In this document: positions 49,106-59,654 of the stretch, in pieces
How the letters are laid out: every line of letters starts with the position of its first letter
Numbering within the stretch: position 1 is the first letter of the stretch
Source of the DNA: Begonia masoniana
Taxonomy: Eukaryota; Streptophyta; Magnoliopsida; Cucurbitales; Begoniaceae
NCBI GenBank assembly: GCA_022432975.1
Contig: CM039511.1
Span: 47,626,902 to 47,690,901, forward strand
DNA length: 64,000 bases
Direction of reading: 5' to 3'
Made by a program: the position numbers and the translations under genes
Notes under the pieces: model-generated
The model's input: the letters and a program-made list of their open reading frames with translations, nothing else
The model's database searches: none
What the model was told of the DNA's origin: nothing

Positions 49106-50158
49106 TGATGTGCCCCAAGGCCCAAGGCCTGAGTCAAGTTGAGGTACGACTTCTATCCATCTTTATGGCCTAATTTATTTGCTAATTTTGTAGGTGACAA
49201 CCCATTGGTTTAAAGGGGGAATTTGTCTTCCTTTATCAACTTTTGTAACCAAGCTTTGTTTGACTTTATTTAAATTTAATTGTTCGAAACTTTTGTATTA
49301 TCGGTAAACTCGTAGCATAATATTTGTCTAGGTTATATAAACGTTGTATTAGTTTTAGAAAATAGAAGATTAAAGTTGGAGTTGCCACGTCATCAACAAA
49401 GAGCCACATCAGCAGCTGATGTGGACAAATGGGAAGCCACATCAGCAAGGAGCAGCCACGTCAACCAGCTGAAGGGAGCTGTTGCCGCACGTGAGAAGCA
49501 CGCCATCGCCTTCTGCTTCTCATTCAGCCGAAGAACCAAACGGCTTTCTTTTCTCTCATTGCCAACGGTCATCTGCAGTCGCCTTCCATCGCCATCGCCA
49601 TCGCCAGAAGCCCCCGTTTTTCTCTGTGTATTTAATCTTCCTCCCTCTCTGTAAATCAGTAAGCCAGTATTACATATTTTTGGAAAAACCAGAACGTTGT
49701 TTGTTCGTCGGTCGGAGTTCTTCCGAGAAGAGAGAGCTTCTCTCTCGGCGTCGCCGGCGCGCCCAGCGCCTGATGGCCTCGCCAAGTCTTCCTCGAGCTC
49801 AAGGTTGCTCGGAGGAATACTCCGTCGCCGAAGGCGGCGAAACCTTAGTTCCCTTCGCTGTGATTTCGTCGCTGGCAACGACGAATTTCTCACCCGGAGC
49901 TTCGATAGCTTTTGGGCCAGCAACGGGTCATTCACCTCCATTTCCATTTCCCTCCTCTTATCGGTCTTCTCTGTGGCAAAGAAATCGATTTGATCCCTCA
50001 CCCACCTCACCGAATACGTCTTTCCATTTTCGTGTTTATTCTCTATTTTCGTTGTTTTCTGCGTCTGTTTTGGGTGTCTTCGAGCACCGATCTGTTGTTG
50101 CTTTTCAAGTCTTCCGCTTGCATGTTTCTCCACCCAATTGCAGACCCGTAGCCTGTCA
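49106..50158 (+). repeat. LARD 5' LTR (1053 bp)
   Basis: Near-identical to 55038-56091, with a handful of substitutions seen. It has TATATAAA near 49336, a direct repeat GCCACATCAGCA, and a GC-rich second half with long overlapping open frames on both strands. Confidence 0.94.
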
Positions 50159-50160
50159 AG

Positions 50161-50172
50161 TGGTATCAGAGA
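50161..50172 (+). other. LARD primer-binding site
   Basis: TGGTATCAGAGA, two bases after the LTR end; 11 of 12 bases match the tRNA-Met site. Confidence 0.9.
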
Positions 50173-51953
50173 TGAGTGCTCTTTGTTTGCAAAATCGGGT
50201 TCTGTTTTTTTCAGTCCCCTATTTCTGCTGTTTTATTTTTGTGTTCTGTTTTGTTTCTTTGTTTCTGTTTTCTGTCCAAGCACACTTAGTGCTCTGTTAA
50301 GAGAAGCAATCGGCTTGCTTCTGTGTTGTGTTTTTCTAAACCAATTTTTGCTGTTCTGTTTTCTGTCCAAGCACTTAGCGTGATGTTCTATTTAGTTAGT
50401 GTTCTCTGTTTAGTCATTTGAGTCAGCATTTTTTTTGCTGTTTGTTGTTTCTGTTTTTGCTTAGTATATAGGGTGATTAAGTGTTGTTTAGTTGTGTGTT
50501 TATTTTCTGATTGAATAGCATGATGATTCTGCTTTTATTGTGCTGTTTTCTGTTTCTTTTTCTGCTTTTATGTCATCATGTTTTCTTTCCTCTGGTTTCG
50601 TCTCTGTTGAGTCTGCTGCGTCTTTGTTGTTTGTTAATTTTTTGTTTAAAGTCAGCATGTGTTAACTAGTTGTATAGTGTAGTGTTTTGTGTCAAACATG
50701 TTCTGTTTAGAAAACGTTTAGGATGTGGTTTTTGTCTAGTTTAAACTGTTCAGAAGCATGTTGCTGTTTTGGAGTTTCTGTTCTGCTGAGTGTCTTCTCT
50801 GCTTTATTTTGTTTTCTGTTTCTTCTGTGTTTGTCTCTTGTGTTCTGTAACATGATTGATCAATTGAGGCATGTCTATTTTCTGTTTTGCAGGACTTAGG
50901 ATGTTAGATTGAAAGCATGTTGTTTATTGTATCTATTGTCTGTTTTTAATTTCTGTTTGCTATCGTGAATTGTTTAAGTTCTGTCAGCATGTTTTTCCTT
51001 TTTGTGAATGTTTCAACTTGTCTAATGTTCTGTTTAAATTGTTTAGGGTGATTAGATGCTGTGTTTTTAGTGATGTTTTACAGCTTGTATTCAAGGGCAA
51101 ATGCAGGTTGTTAAGCCACTGCTATTGAGTCTTTTCTTGCTGAGTTTTCAAGGCATAAAGCCTTCTAACAACAGCATGTTTTGTTTCTGTTTTGTTTATC
51201 TTTTTGTTCAGGTTTTTTTTTAAGTAATTTTGTTTTTGTTTTCCTTTGGTCTACAGTCTGTTTTTAAAATCCAGAATCTGTTTTTAAAAGCTTGCTTGTT
51301 GCATGGTTTAAAATGTCCAAATGTATCTCATGCTTGAGCTAAAGTTTTGGTTTCAAACTTGCCAAAATTTTCTGGTTTTAAAAACCTCTCTTTTCTCATT
51401 TTAAAATCTGTTTTCCTTGCTGTTTTCTTCTCTTTTCCTTGCTGTTTTCCCATTGAAAACTTTGCTGATTTCTTGAGTTTTTTTTTTTTTTTTTCTGCTG
51501 TTTAGCTTGTGTTTAGATTCTGTTTTCCTTGATGTTTTTTTGTCTTGTTTAGGATAGAGATAATTGTTTAGAATTGTAGACTCTGTTTGTGTGTGTTTTT
51601 GTAACATTTGTCGTGCAGTTTTTGTACCCCTCACCCAAGGCAAGAGGCCTCCTTAATTGGCAATTTTGGAGTTATCAATTGCTTTGCTTTAAAGGTACTT
51701 TCCTGTCTATTTTTAGTTTATTTTCTGATGTGTTGGGAGACTCTTCGGAACTGTTGACCGAGAGCAAATTGTGATGACCCGGATCTGCAAGTCTGGTACG
51801 ATGGCTGCACGAACCGGAACCCGGATGGCGGTACGTCCGCGCGGGCGAGCCGGAAGGTGACAGGTCGTAAAGAGGGGGTCGTCACAATCCCACAGCGCTT
51901 GGGGAAGTATGTGGAAATGAAACATATGTAAAGAGACCCTCCCAACATAGTAA

Positions 51954-52063
51954 AACGCGTTTTGGAGCACGATTGGCGACGGATCCCATAAGAACTCCGA
52001 AGTTAAGCGTGCTTCGGCGAGAGCAATTCCAGGTTGGGTGACCTTCCGGGAAGTGCTCTCGCC
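51954..52063 (+). promoter_or_regulatory. 5S rRNA-like Pol III promoter domain, Cassandra copy 2, 5' LTR
   Basis: The best-preserved 5S segment in the window: GGATCCCATAAGAACTCCGA, then AGTTAAGCGTGCTTCGGCGA (A-box region) and GGTTGGGTGACC (C-box region). The A-box part matches the plant 5S rRNA gene closely. The 3' LTR has a second copy at 52403-52510. Confidence 0.94.
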
Positions 52064-52218
52064 AAACAAAGCCGTGAGGGGAGGATATTGGGCTGCGGCC
52101 CAATCCCCGGAGCGGACAATATCTTGCTGGGGAAAGGGGTCGTTACAAATGGTATCAGAGCCTGTACCCAACCGGAAATGTGGCCAACGAGGACGTTGGG
52201 CCCCCGAGGGGGGGTGAT

Positions 52219-52594
52219 TGTGATGACCCGGATCTGTAAGTCTGGTACGATGGCTGCACGAACCGGAACCCGGATGGCGGTACGTCCGCGCGGGCGAACC
52301 GGAAGGTGACGGGTCGTAAAAAGGGGGTCGTCACAATCCCACAGCGCTTGGGGAAGTATGTGGAAATGAAACATATGTAAGAGATTCCTCCCTATATAGC
52401 AAGACGCGTTTTGGAGCACAATTGACAACGGATCCCATAAGAACTCCGAAGTTAAAAGTGCTTCGGCGAGAGCAATTCCAGGTTGGGTGACCTTCCGGGA
52501 AGTTCTCGCCAAACAAAGCCGTGAGGGGAGGATATTGGGCTACGGCTCGATCCCCAGAGCGGACAATATCTTGCTGGGATAAGGGGTTGTTACA
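52219..52594 (+). repeat. Cassandra copy 2, 3' LTR (376 bp)
   Basis: Collinear with 51770-52147. The intervening tract ends CCCGAGGGGGGGTGAT. Confidence 0.95.
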
Positions 52595-55037
52595 CAAATT
52601 CTGTTTAGTTTTATTTTCTGTGTGGAGACTCTTCGGAACTGTTGACCGAGAGCAACTTGTGTTTTATGTTTGTCTGTGTCTGAACTTGTTTCTTTGGATT
52701 ACATTGTTATGATAATTACCTGATATGATTTTCCCATATTAACCTCATGTTACTGATTAGATAGCATGAATTAACCATGGTCCGTATCTGTTTAATTTCA
52801 GGATGTTTTCTTGAAAAGCATGTTCTTTTGTTTGTGTTTGCATTTGCTGTTTATTTGGATATCATTACTGTGAAATTATATGATATGACTTTACCATCTT
52901 AACCTCATGTTTCTCATGTTTCTGGTAAGCAAGCATGAACTAACCATGGCCCATATCTGTTTAATTTCGGGATGTTATTCTTGAATAAAAGCATGTTCTA
53001 ATGTTGTGTTTTGAGTCATAATTTCGATTTTGTTTAGGTGAATGTTTATAGATATTTGTTTCTGTTTTTATAACCATGTTTCGTTTTTTAGGTTGTGTTG
53101 GCAAAATTAATTTACATAGAGAATGGATTTGAAAATGAATGCTAAAATTGAGTTCTCATGTTAGTTTATATTTGCTAAAATTATTGTGTTGTTTTGGTGT
53201 TTTTCAAATGTGTTTTAGTATGCGTTTTGTTTTGTTTAATCTTTTTACATGTTCCATGTTTAGGAGAGTTTGATGTGCTAATTTGTTGTCCAAATTGGCA
53301 TTGTTTTATTTAGACTTTTCTAGGATGTTTAGATTAAAATTCTAGTTTAGGATTTCTGGTTTTCTAGTTTTTGTTACTACTTTGGACTTGCATAATTTTC
53401 TGCTCGTAATGAATTTTGATTTGAAATTTTTACAGCATGTTCATCATATTGTGGACTAACCCCTGTTAAAATTTCAGATTATTTGGAGTTGAATTGTACT
53501 ACTTTCTGTTTAGGAATCTAGGTTGTTTAGAAGCTGTTTTTAGGGTTTTTCTTTTTTTGTTACAACTTTGCACTTGCATAATTCCTTGCTCATAATGAAT
53601 TTGAACCTGAAATTTTGATAGCATGTCACTCATAATGTTAACTATCCTCTGTTAAAATTTCATGTTAATTGGATGAGAATTGTGTAAATTTTCTGTTTAG
53701 TACCTTTAGGATTGTTTTTATTGAAATTTTCTGTTTGGTGTTTTTCCAAATTGATTTGGCATTTGTTTTTAACTTGTGTGTCTAATTGTGTTTAGTGTCA
53801 AGTCTTTGATTCCTTGATGTTAAGTTAAATTTAGAATGAAAATCATGAACTAAATTGCATGTTAAATAAAGCTTGGCAAATTCTATTTCACCATGTTTTA
53901 TAATTCTGTTTAAACTCTTATTGATTGCATCAAGTTGAGTGATTTTGTTTGTTTAGGCCTATGTCCGACCTTTTAACAAGAGCATGTCATATACTATCTT
54001 GTTAGTCACTTAGGATTCACTTGTACGTCGAGTGATTTGTGTTTGTGGCCAAGAGCTTTCCTCTGTGGGCCGTTGGTATTGTCCGAGGTTTACCGCTGGC
54101 CATTGGGCCCGACAGATCGCCGTGTGAGGCAGTCGCCTTTAAAGGGTGTGGGATAGTGCGACGATTTCCACAAAAGTTCTAGAGGGTTGTCTAGACCCAA
54201 TAGCTTATCATTGATATTAGTTGCAAGTTTATTTTCTTTGATTAACTTGTTTGATTTGTTGTGCTATTTGATTAAATGCTTAGGACCTATCTGAAATTAG
54301 TCTTGTGTGTTATGTTTTATGTTTGTTTTTGTTATTTGTGTTTGTTGTCTTGTTGTGAATGTTTGTCGTAGGAATTCTTGGCTTCCTAGTCCATTCAAGA
54401 CCATCGGCCAAGGTTTGAATTATCTAACCCTTTAATTTCTTGGATTTAAGTATTGGTTAGATGAAATTTGTTCAAAGGAATTGATGATGCCTATTTTAGA
54501 GGACTTTTGATTATTGGATTTACTTGTTTGTTTATAATTGACATCTATTCCTTGAATTGTGGATTAAGGATATAATCACATGCTAGGTTTGCAAATTTTA
54601 TTTTTGAACTTATAGTTAGCCTACCTAGTTTGTTTGAATTTTGAAATCTCCTCAGTTTATTGCTAATTGGATTGAAAATATTGATAAATTCTTTGAGTTT
54701 ATTTTCAATTGCTTGATTTAGCATGACAAATTGAATATGTTCATACCTTGCAAATATTTTCTCTCTAATATCATATATGTTGCTTGAAAAGTGTAGAAAT
54801 GAACAATTCAAATTTTTTTGGAATTTACTTCAAGCATTGTGTTGGATATTAAGATTCTACCGTATACCATAATGCTTGTTTCCGTTGTTATTATTTTGTG
54901 GGTTAAGTAAGGACCTTGGTTTAAAAGGGGGACCAAATTGTTTGGATCCACTTGAGCGTTTGAACGCTAGGGTGTCATATGTAGCATGAGCAAAGCTTTA
55001 AGATTTGAGGTCAAATCTTCAAATAACCCGGAGAGGA

Positions 55038-56091
55038 TGATGTGCCCCGAGGCCCAAGGCCCGAGTCAAGTTGAGGTACGTCTTCTATCCATCTTTATGG
55101 CCTAATTTATTTGCTAATTTTGTAGGTGACAACCCATTGGTTTAAAGGGGGAATTTGTCTTTCCTTTATCAACTTTTGTAACCAAGCTTTGTTTGACTTT
55201 ATTTAAATTTAATTGTTCGAAACTTTTGTATTATCGGTAAACTCGTAGCATAATATTTGTCTAGGTTATATAAACGTTGTATTAGTTTTAGAAAATAGAA
55301 GATTAAAGTTGGAGTTGCCACGTCATCAACAAAGAGCCACATCAGCAGCTGATGTGGACAAATGGGAAGCCACATCAGCAAGGAGCAGCCACGTCAACCA
55401 GCTGAAGGGAGCTGTTGCCGCACGTGAGAAGCACGCCATCGCCTTCTGCTTCTCATTCAGCCGAAGAACCAAACGGCTTTCTTTTCTCTCATCGCCAACG
55501 GTCATCTGCAGTCGCCTTCCATCGCCATCGCCATCGCCAGAAGACCCCGTTCTTCTCTGTGTATTTAATCTTCCTCCCTCTCTGTAAATCAGTAAGCCAG
55601 TATTACATATTTTTGGAAAAACCAGAACGTTGTTTGTTCGTCGGTCAGAGTTCTTCCGAGAAGAGAGAGCTTCTCTCTCGGCGTCGCCGGCGCGCCCAGC
55701 GCCTGATGGCCTCGCCAAGTCTTCCTCGAGCTCAAGGTTGCTCAAAGGAATACTCAGTCGCCGAAGGCGGCGAAACCTTAGTTCCCTTCGCTGTGATTTC
55801 GTCGCTGGCAACGACGAATTTCTCACCCGAAGCTTCGATAGCTTTTGGGCCAGCAACGGGTCATTCACCTCCATTTCCATTTCCCTCCCCTTATCGGTCT
55901 TCTCTGTGGCAAAGAAATCGATTTGATCCCTCACCCACCTCACCGAATACGTCTTTCCATTTTCGTGTTTATTCTCTGTTTTCGTTGTTTTCTGCGTCTG
56001 TTTTGGGTGTCTTCGAGCACCGATCTGTTGTTGCTTTTCAAGTCTGCCGCTTGCATGTTTCTCCACCCAATTACAGACCCGTAGCCTATCA
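55038..56091 (+). repeat. LARD 3' LTR (1054 bp)
   Basis: Begins TGATGTGCCCCGAGG and ends GTAGCCTATCA, followed by TAAAC. Confidence 0.94.
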
Positions 56092-57693
56092 TAAACAGTC
56101 ACAGAGTCGAGCGACTAGCCTCAGACAACAGTTTCATAATGTGATCGGAACGAGAAAGTTCCCTCAAAACGCTCGACTCATCACTAAAACTTTCGGCATA
56201 ACTAGTCGCAGTGCAGAGCGACTAAACTCAGACATTGATTTCATGACATGATCGAGCAGAAGTGAGGCGCCCTCAGACCTCATGACTTCATCGTTCGCGG
56301 GGTTGCATGGATTTGCAGACATCCACCGATCAACATGTGTATCCCACGTGCCACATTAAACTTAACCCGATCGCTAGACGACAAAAACTTATATACACTC
56401 ATCCGATAGAATGACAACATCATCCGATAGGAAAAACAACATCATCCGATTGACATGCGTATCTCACGTGACACATTAAGACTTCATCTGATCCCTAGAC
56501 TACAAAAACTTATATACACTCATCCGATGAAATAAACAGCATCATCCGATTATAAAATGACATAGTTTAAACTACTCCTACCGATGACGTCAGCCGGATG
56601 ATTTACTCATCCGATCAAAACAACACTACTCACTTCATCCGATTACTCATTTTTACTCACATCATTCGATCACAAAACGACAAGGTTTAGACTACTTCAG
56701 CCGATGACGTCAGCCAGATGATTTACTCATCCGATCAAAACAACACTACTCACATCATTCGATTACTCATCTTTACTCACATCATCTAATCACAAAACGA
56801 CAAGGTTTAAACGACTCCTGCTCTATCTTAGACATGAACTCAATTTGAGTATACATAGTGGAAGACTTCATTAAAACAGACCATCACATATATATATAAA
56901 TCCTCAAAATCATTCTCGAACTCAGAAGCTAAAACAGGTAAATGACACTCTTAAATGAAATCCTATCCTACTTAGAAATTGTATCAGTCATATACTAATA
57001 TCTAATGACATGAGAAAACTCATCCTACTTTAACCTCAGTTTTTGTAATTCTTACTGACATCACATGGGCAGTATCCACGGGTCATAATCGCCTTTTCCA
57101 GACACGCACTGTCACCCTGAGCACCATCCAGCAACCAGCCTTAGACTTCCTCATTGAACTTGGAATCCTCACCTATTAATTCTTCACCTACATCATAATG
57201 TTTACACTATAAGCCTAATGCTTAGTAAGGAATGCAATGCTAACACATATGCATGAATGCACAGTTTAAAGAAGCTCATGCTCATGAATTTTTTCTTGTT
57301 CTTGTTCATATTCATGTTCATATTTATCATTCATATTCATCATTTACATTGTATGGATTAAGAGAGGATTTGTGCCGGTAAAGGGGGTTCGACAGTGAAA
57401 GTGTACATAGTCCCTCGCGGGTCGTATTCTTGGTCCCTCTTTTGGACAGTGACATACGCCAAACTGCCCCCAACCCTCTCATAATCCATGTTGCATAGGT
57501 TTCATATACGTATCTTGTTCATGAAAGAAAACATGCACTTAAAACACTTTCATATGCTTGAGAAACATTCGCGATGCATGAATAGGGATACTCTTAGTTC
57601 ATCATTCAACTGAACAGGTCATACATCTAACAAGGATCATTCTTATAGTTCAAGTATTGTAACTAATAGACAAAAGCTTAGATAATCTTTAAA
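56092..57693 (-). repeat. 5' LTR of element M, outer part, truncated
   Basis: Resumes the LTR exactly after the LARD insertion (AACAGTCACAGAGTCGAGCG) and follows 20630-22381 of the left LTR. It stops after AATCTTTAAAC. The last 0.77 kb of the left LTR (22382-23149, holding the LTR start and promoter) has no counterpart; the outer element coding sequence starts at once. Confidence 0.9.
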
Positions 57694-59620
57694 CGTTGCC
57701 TGTGGAAGGCGATAAGTTCAGTATATACTATGATGCTTGAAAGATTTGACTTGGGTGTGTGTTAATGCAGGAGGGCAGAGTCATTGCTTATGCTTCTAGG
57801 CAGTTAAAGCCGTACGAGTAAAATTATCCGACACACGACCTTGAGCTTGCAGTGGTTGTCTTTGCTTTAAAAATATGGAGACACTATTTGTATGGGCAGC
57901 AGTGTGAGGTGTTCTCTGATCACAGAAGCTTAAAGTATTTGTTTACGCAAAAAGAACTTAATATGCGACAGAGAAGGTGATTAGAGTTCGTTAAGGATTA
58001 TGATTTTGAAATTAAATACCACCCAGGGAAGGCAAATAAAGTCGCAGATGCTTTGAGCAGGGTGCCTTCTACTAGTCAGTCTATGCTTGCATCGATGTCG
58101 GGAATGCTAAGGTCTGAGATCGAGAGGTTTGATGTGGAAATTGTGGCCGAGTTGTCCACTATGCTCACGAACATTTCCCTCAGGCCGACAATAATTGACA
58201 GACTTCGAGAAGCTCGGAAGGAAGACTTGGAGTGTGAGAGATATCGATTGAGCGCGACATCTAAGGACCCGTCCAATTTCAGCTTGTCGGATGATGGAAT
58301 ATTTAGATTCAGGCATAGGTGGTACGTGTCTAATGATGAGGAGCTGAAAAGAGAGATCTTAACTGAGGCACACTCTTCGGCCTATTCCTTGCATCTAGGA
58401 AGCATGAAAATGTACAGGGACCTGAGACAACATTTCTGGTGGCCGAACATGAAGAAGGAGATTGCCAGGTATGTGGAAACCTGCCTGGTTTGCCAACAAG
58501 TTAAGGCGGAACACCAAACACCTGCCGGAACCTTACAACCACTGCCGATTCCGGAGTGGAAATGGGAGCAAATCTCTATGGATTTCATTGTTAGACTCCC
58601 GAGAACAACGAAGGGGCACGATGAGATCTGGGTAATTGTGGATCGTTTGACAAAAACGACTCACTTTCTATCGGTGAAGATGACCTGTTCTATGGATCAG
58701 CTCGCCGACTGTATGTACAGGAGATCATCAGGTTACACAGAGTGCCTATTTCGATTGTCTCCGATAGAGATGCCAAGTTTACTTCAAGGTTCTGGAAGAG
58801 TTTACAGAAGGCCATGGGAACTCGATTGAATTTTAGCACGGCGTTTGATCCTCAGACTTACGGACAAACAGAAAGAACAAATCAGATTCTTGAGGATATG
58901 CTTAGAGCTTGCGTGCTGGAGTTTCAGGGCTCGTGGAGCCGATATTTGCCCTTAATTGAGTTCTCTTACAACAACAGCTTCCAGGCTATGATTGGCATGG
59001 CTCTGTACGAGGCATTGTATGGTCAAAAATTTAGATCTCCGCTATATTGGGACGAAGTTGGCGAAGCTAGTATAATTGGCCCAGATATTTTGCAGCAAAC
59101 AGCGGAGAAGATCGCTGTTATCAGACAACATATGGAGATAGCACAGAGCTGCCAAAAGAGTTATGCAGACACTAGAAGGAGGGAATTGCAATTCAAGGAG
59201 GGTGACAAAGTATATTAAAAGATTTCTCCATTTAAGGGCGTTGTACGGTTCGGAAAAAGAGCAAGTTGAACCCTCGATACGTGGGGCCTTTTCCTATTTT
59301 GAAGAGAATCGGGACTTTGGCGTATAGGTTACAGCTCCCGGCATCTATGGAAGGTATTCACGATGTATTTCACGTGTCCATGCTCAAAAATGTGTGCGTG
59401 ATCCATCACACGTCATAGAGGTAAGGGAGATAGAGGTGCAACCAACACTGACCTATGTGGAGAGGCCAGTGCGGATTCTAGAGACCTCTATAAAGGTGTT
59501 GCGCAATAATGAAATCCCTCTAGTAAAGGTTTTGTGGAGGAATCATGATGTTGAGGAGGCTACATGGGAGAGGCAGCAGATATGATGTTGAAGTATCCTG
59601 AACTGTTTGTATAGCCAAAT
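57693..59620 (+). pseudogene. Outer element RNase H, integrase and chromodomain-like tail
   Basis: Starts in ..LPVEGDKFSIYYDA, at the RNase H boundary. Stops are seen near 57738-57750, at 57821 and at 57979. The integrase zinc region ([16 protein letters not shown]) and MDFIVRLP are open in 58053-58829, followed by a frameshift near 58715. The next frame has SDRDAKFTS and [20 protein letters not shown] (58742-59218). A stop at about 59216 and a frameshift near 59265 and 59390 precede the tail [17 protein letters not shown]. About 0.7 kb of RT between 20436 and this point is absent. Confidence 0.9.
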
Positions 59621-59654
59621 TTTGAGGACAAAATTTTAATTAAGATGGATAGAA

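Larger units (their letters stand above)
51770..52594 (+). mobile_element. Cassandra TRIM retrotransposon, copy 2 (complete)
   Basis: 825 bp: 5' LTR 51770-52147 (378 bp), 71-bp internal region with primer site (52150-52161) and polypurine tract, 3' LTR 52219-52594 (376 bp). The target duplication CAAAT is at 51765-51769 and 52595-52599. Its LTRs are about 40 bp shorter than in copy 1 and carry a different first 80 bp (TGTGATGACCCGGATCTG, GATGGCTGCACGAACCGGA), so the two copies represent subfamilies. Confidence 0.96.
50173..55037 (+). other. LARD internal domain, non-coding
   Basis: T-rich sequence dominated by TTTCTGTTT and GTTTAG motifs. It includes local duplications: a unit with TATGATTTTCCCATATTAAC and TAACCATGG(T/C)CC at about 52710 and 52880, and another with CTTTG(G/C)ACTTGCATAATT at about 53380 and 53560. 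No domain of gag or pol was recognised. A GC-richer block at 54040-54190 (GGGCCGTTGGTATTGTCC) stands out in composition. Cassandra copy 2 occupies 51770-52594. Confidence 0.75.
49106..56091 (+). mobile_element. LARD-type non-autonomous LTR retrotransposon, about 7 kb, target duplication TAAAC
   Basis: LTRs of 1053 and 1054 bp (TGATGTGCCCC...GTAGCCT(G/A)TCA), a primer site and a purine-rich stretch (CCCGGAGAGGA) before the 3' LTR define the element. TAAAC at 49101-49105 and 56092-56096 is the target duplication. The internal region (50159-55037) has no retroviral coding sequence, which fits a large retrotransposon derivative mobilised in trans. Cassandra copy 2 sits inside it. Confidence 0.93.
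20437..57693 (-). mobile_element. Reverse-strand gypsy element M, host of five later insertions
   Basis: Reading leftward: 5' LTR (57693 to 56092 plus 49105 to 48925), primer site (48920-48909), gag (48762 to 47991), protease-RT (45185 to 43574), RNase H-integrase (40937 to 39383), integrase tail (29582 to 29054) and 3' LTR (29053 leftward, also present as 23149-20437). Each break coincides with the ends of another element, and the protein homology continues across it. The element lies in RT of the outer element. Its 5' LTR has lost about 0.77 kb at the right junction. Confidence 0.87.

Noticed and set aside
51954..52510. 5S rRNA genes
   Set aside because: The 5S-like segments lack the true 5S ends, are repeated exactly once per LTR and sit inside elements with primer site, polypurine tract and target duplications. 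They are Cassandra LTR domains.
54545..54811. 88-residue antisense frame in the LARD
   Set aside because: AT-rich, no homology, isolated in non-coding sequence.
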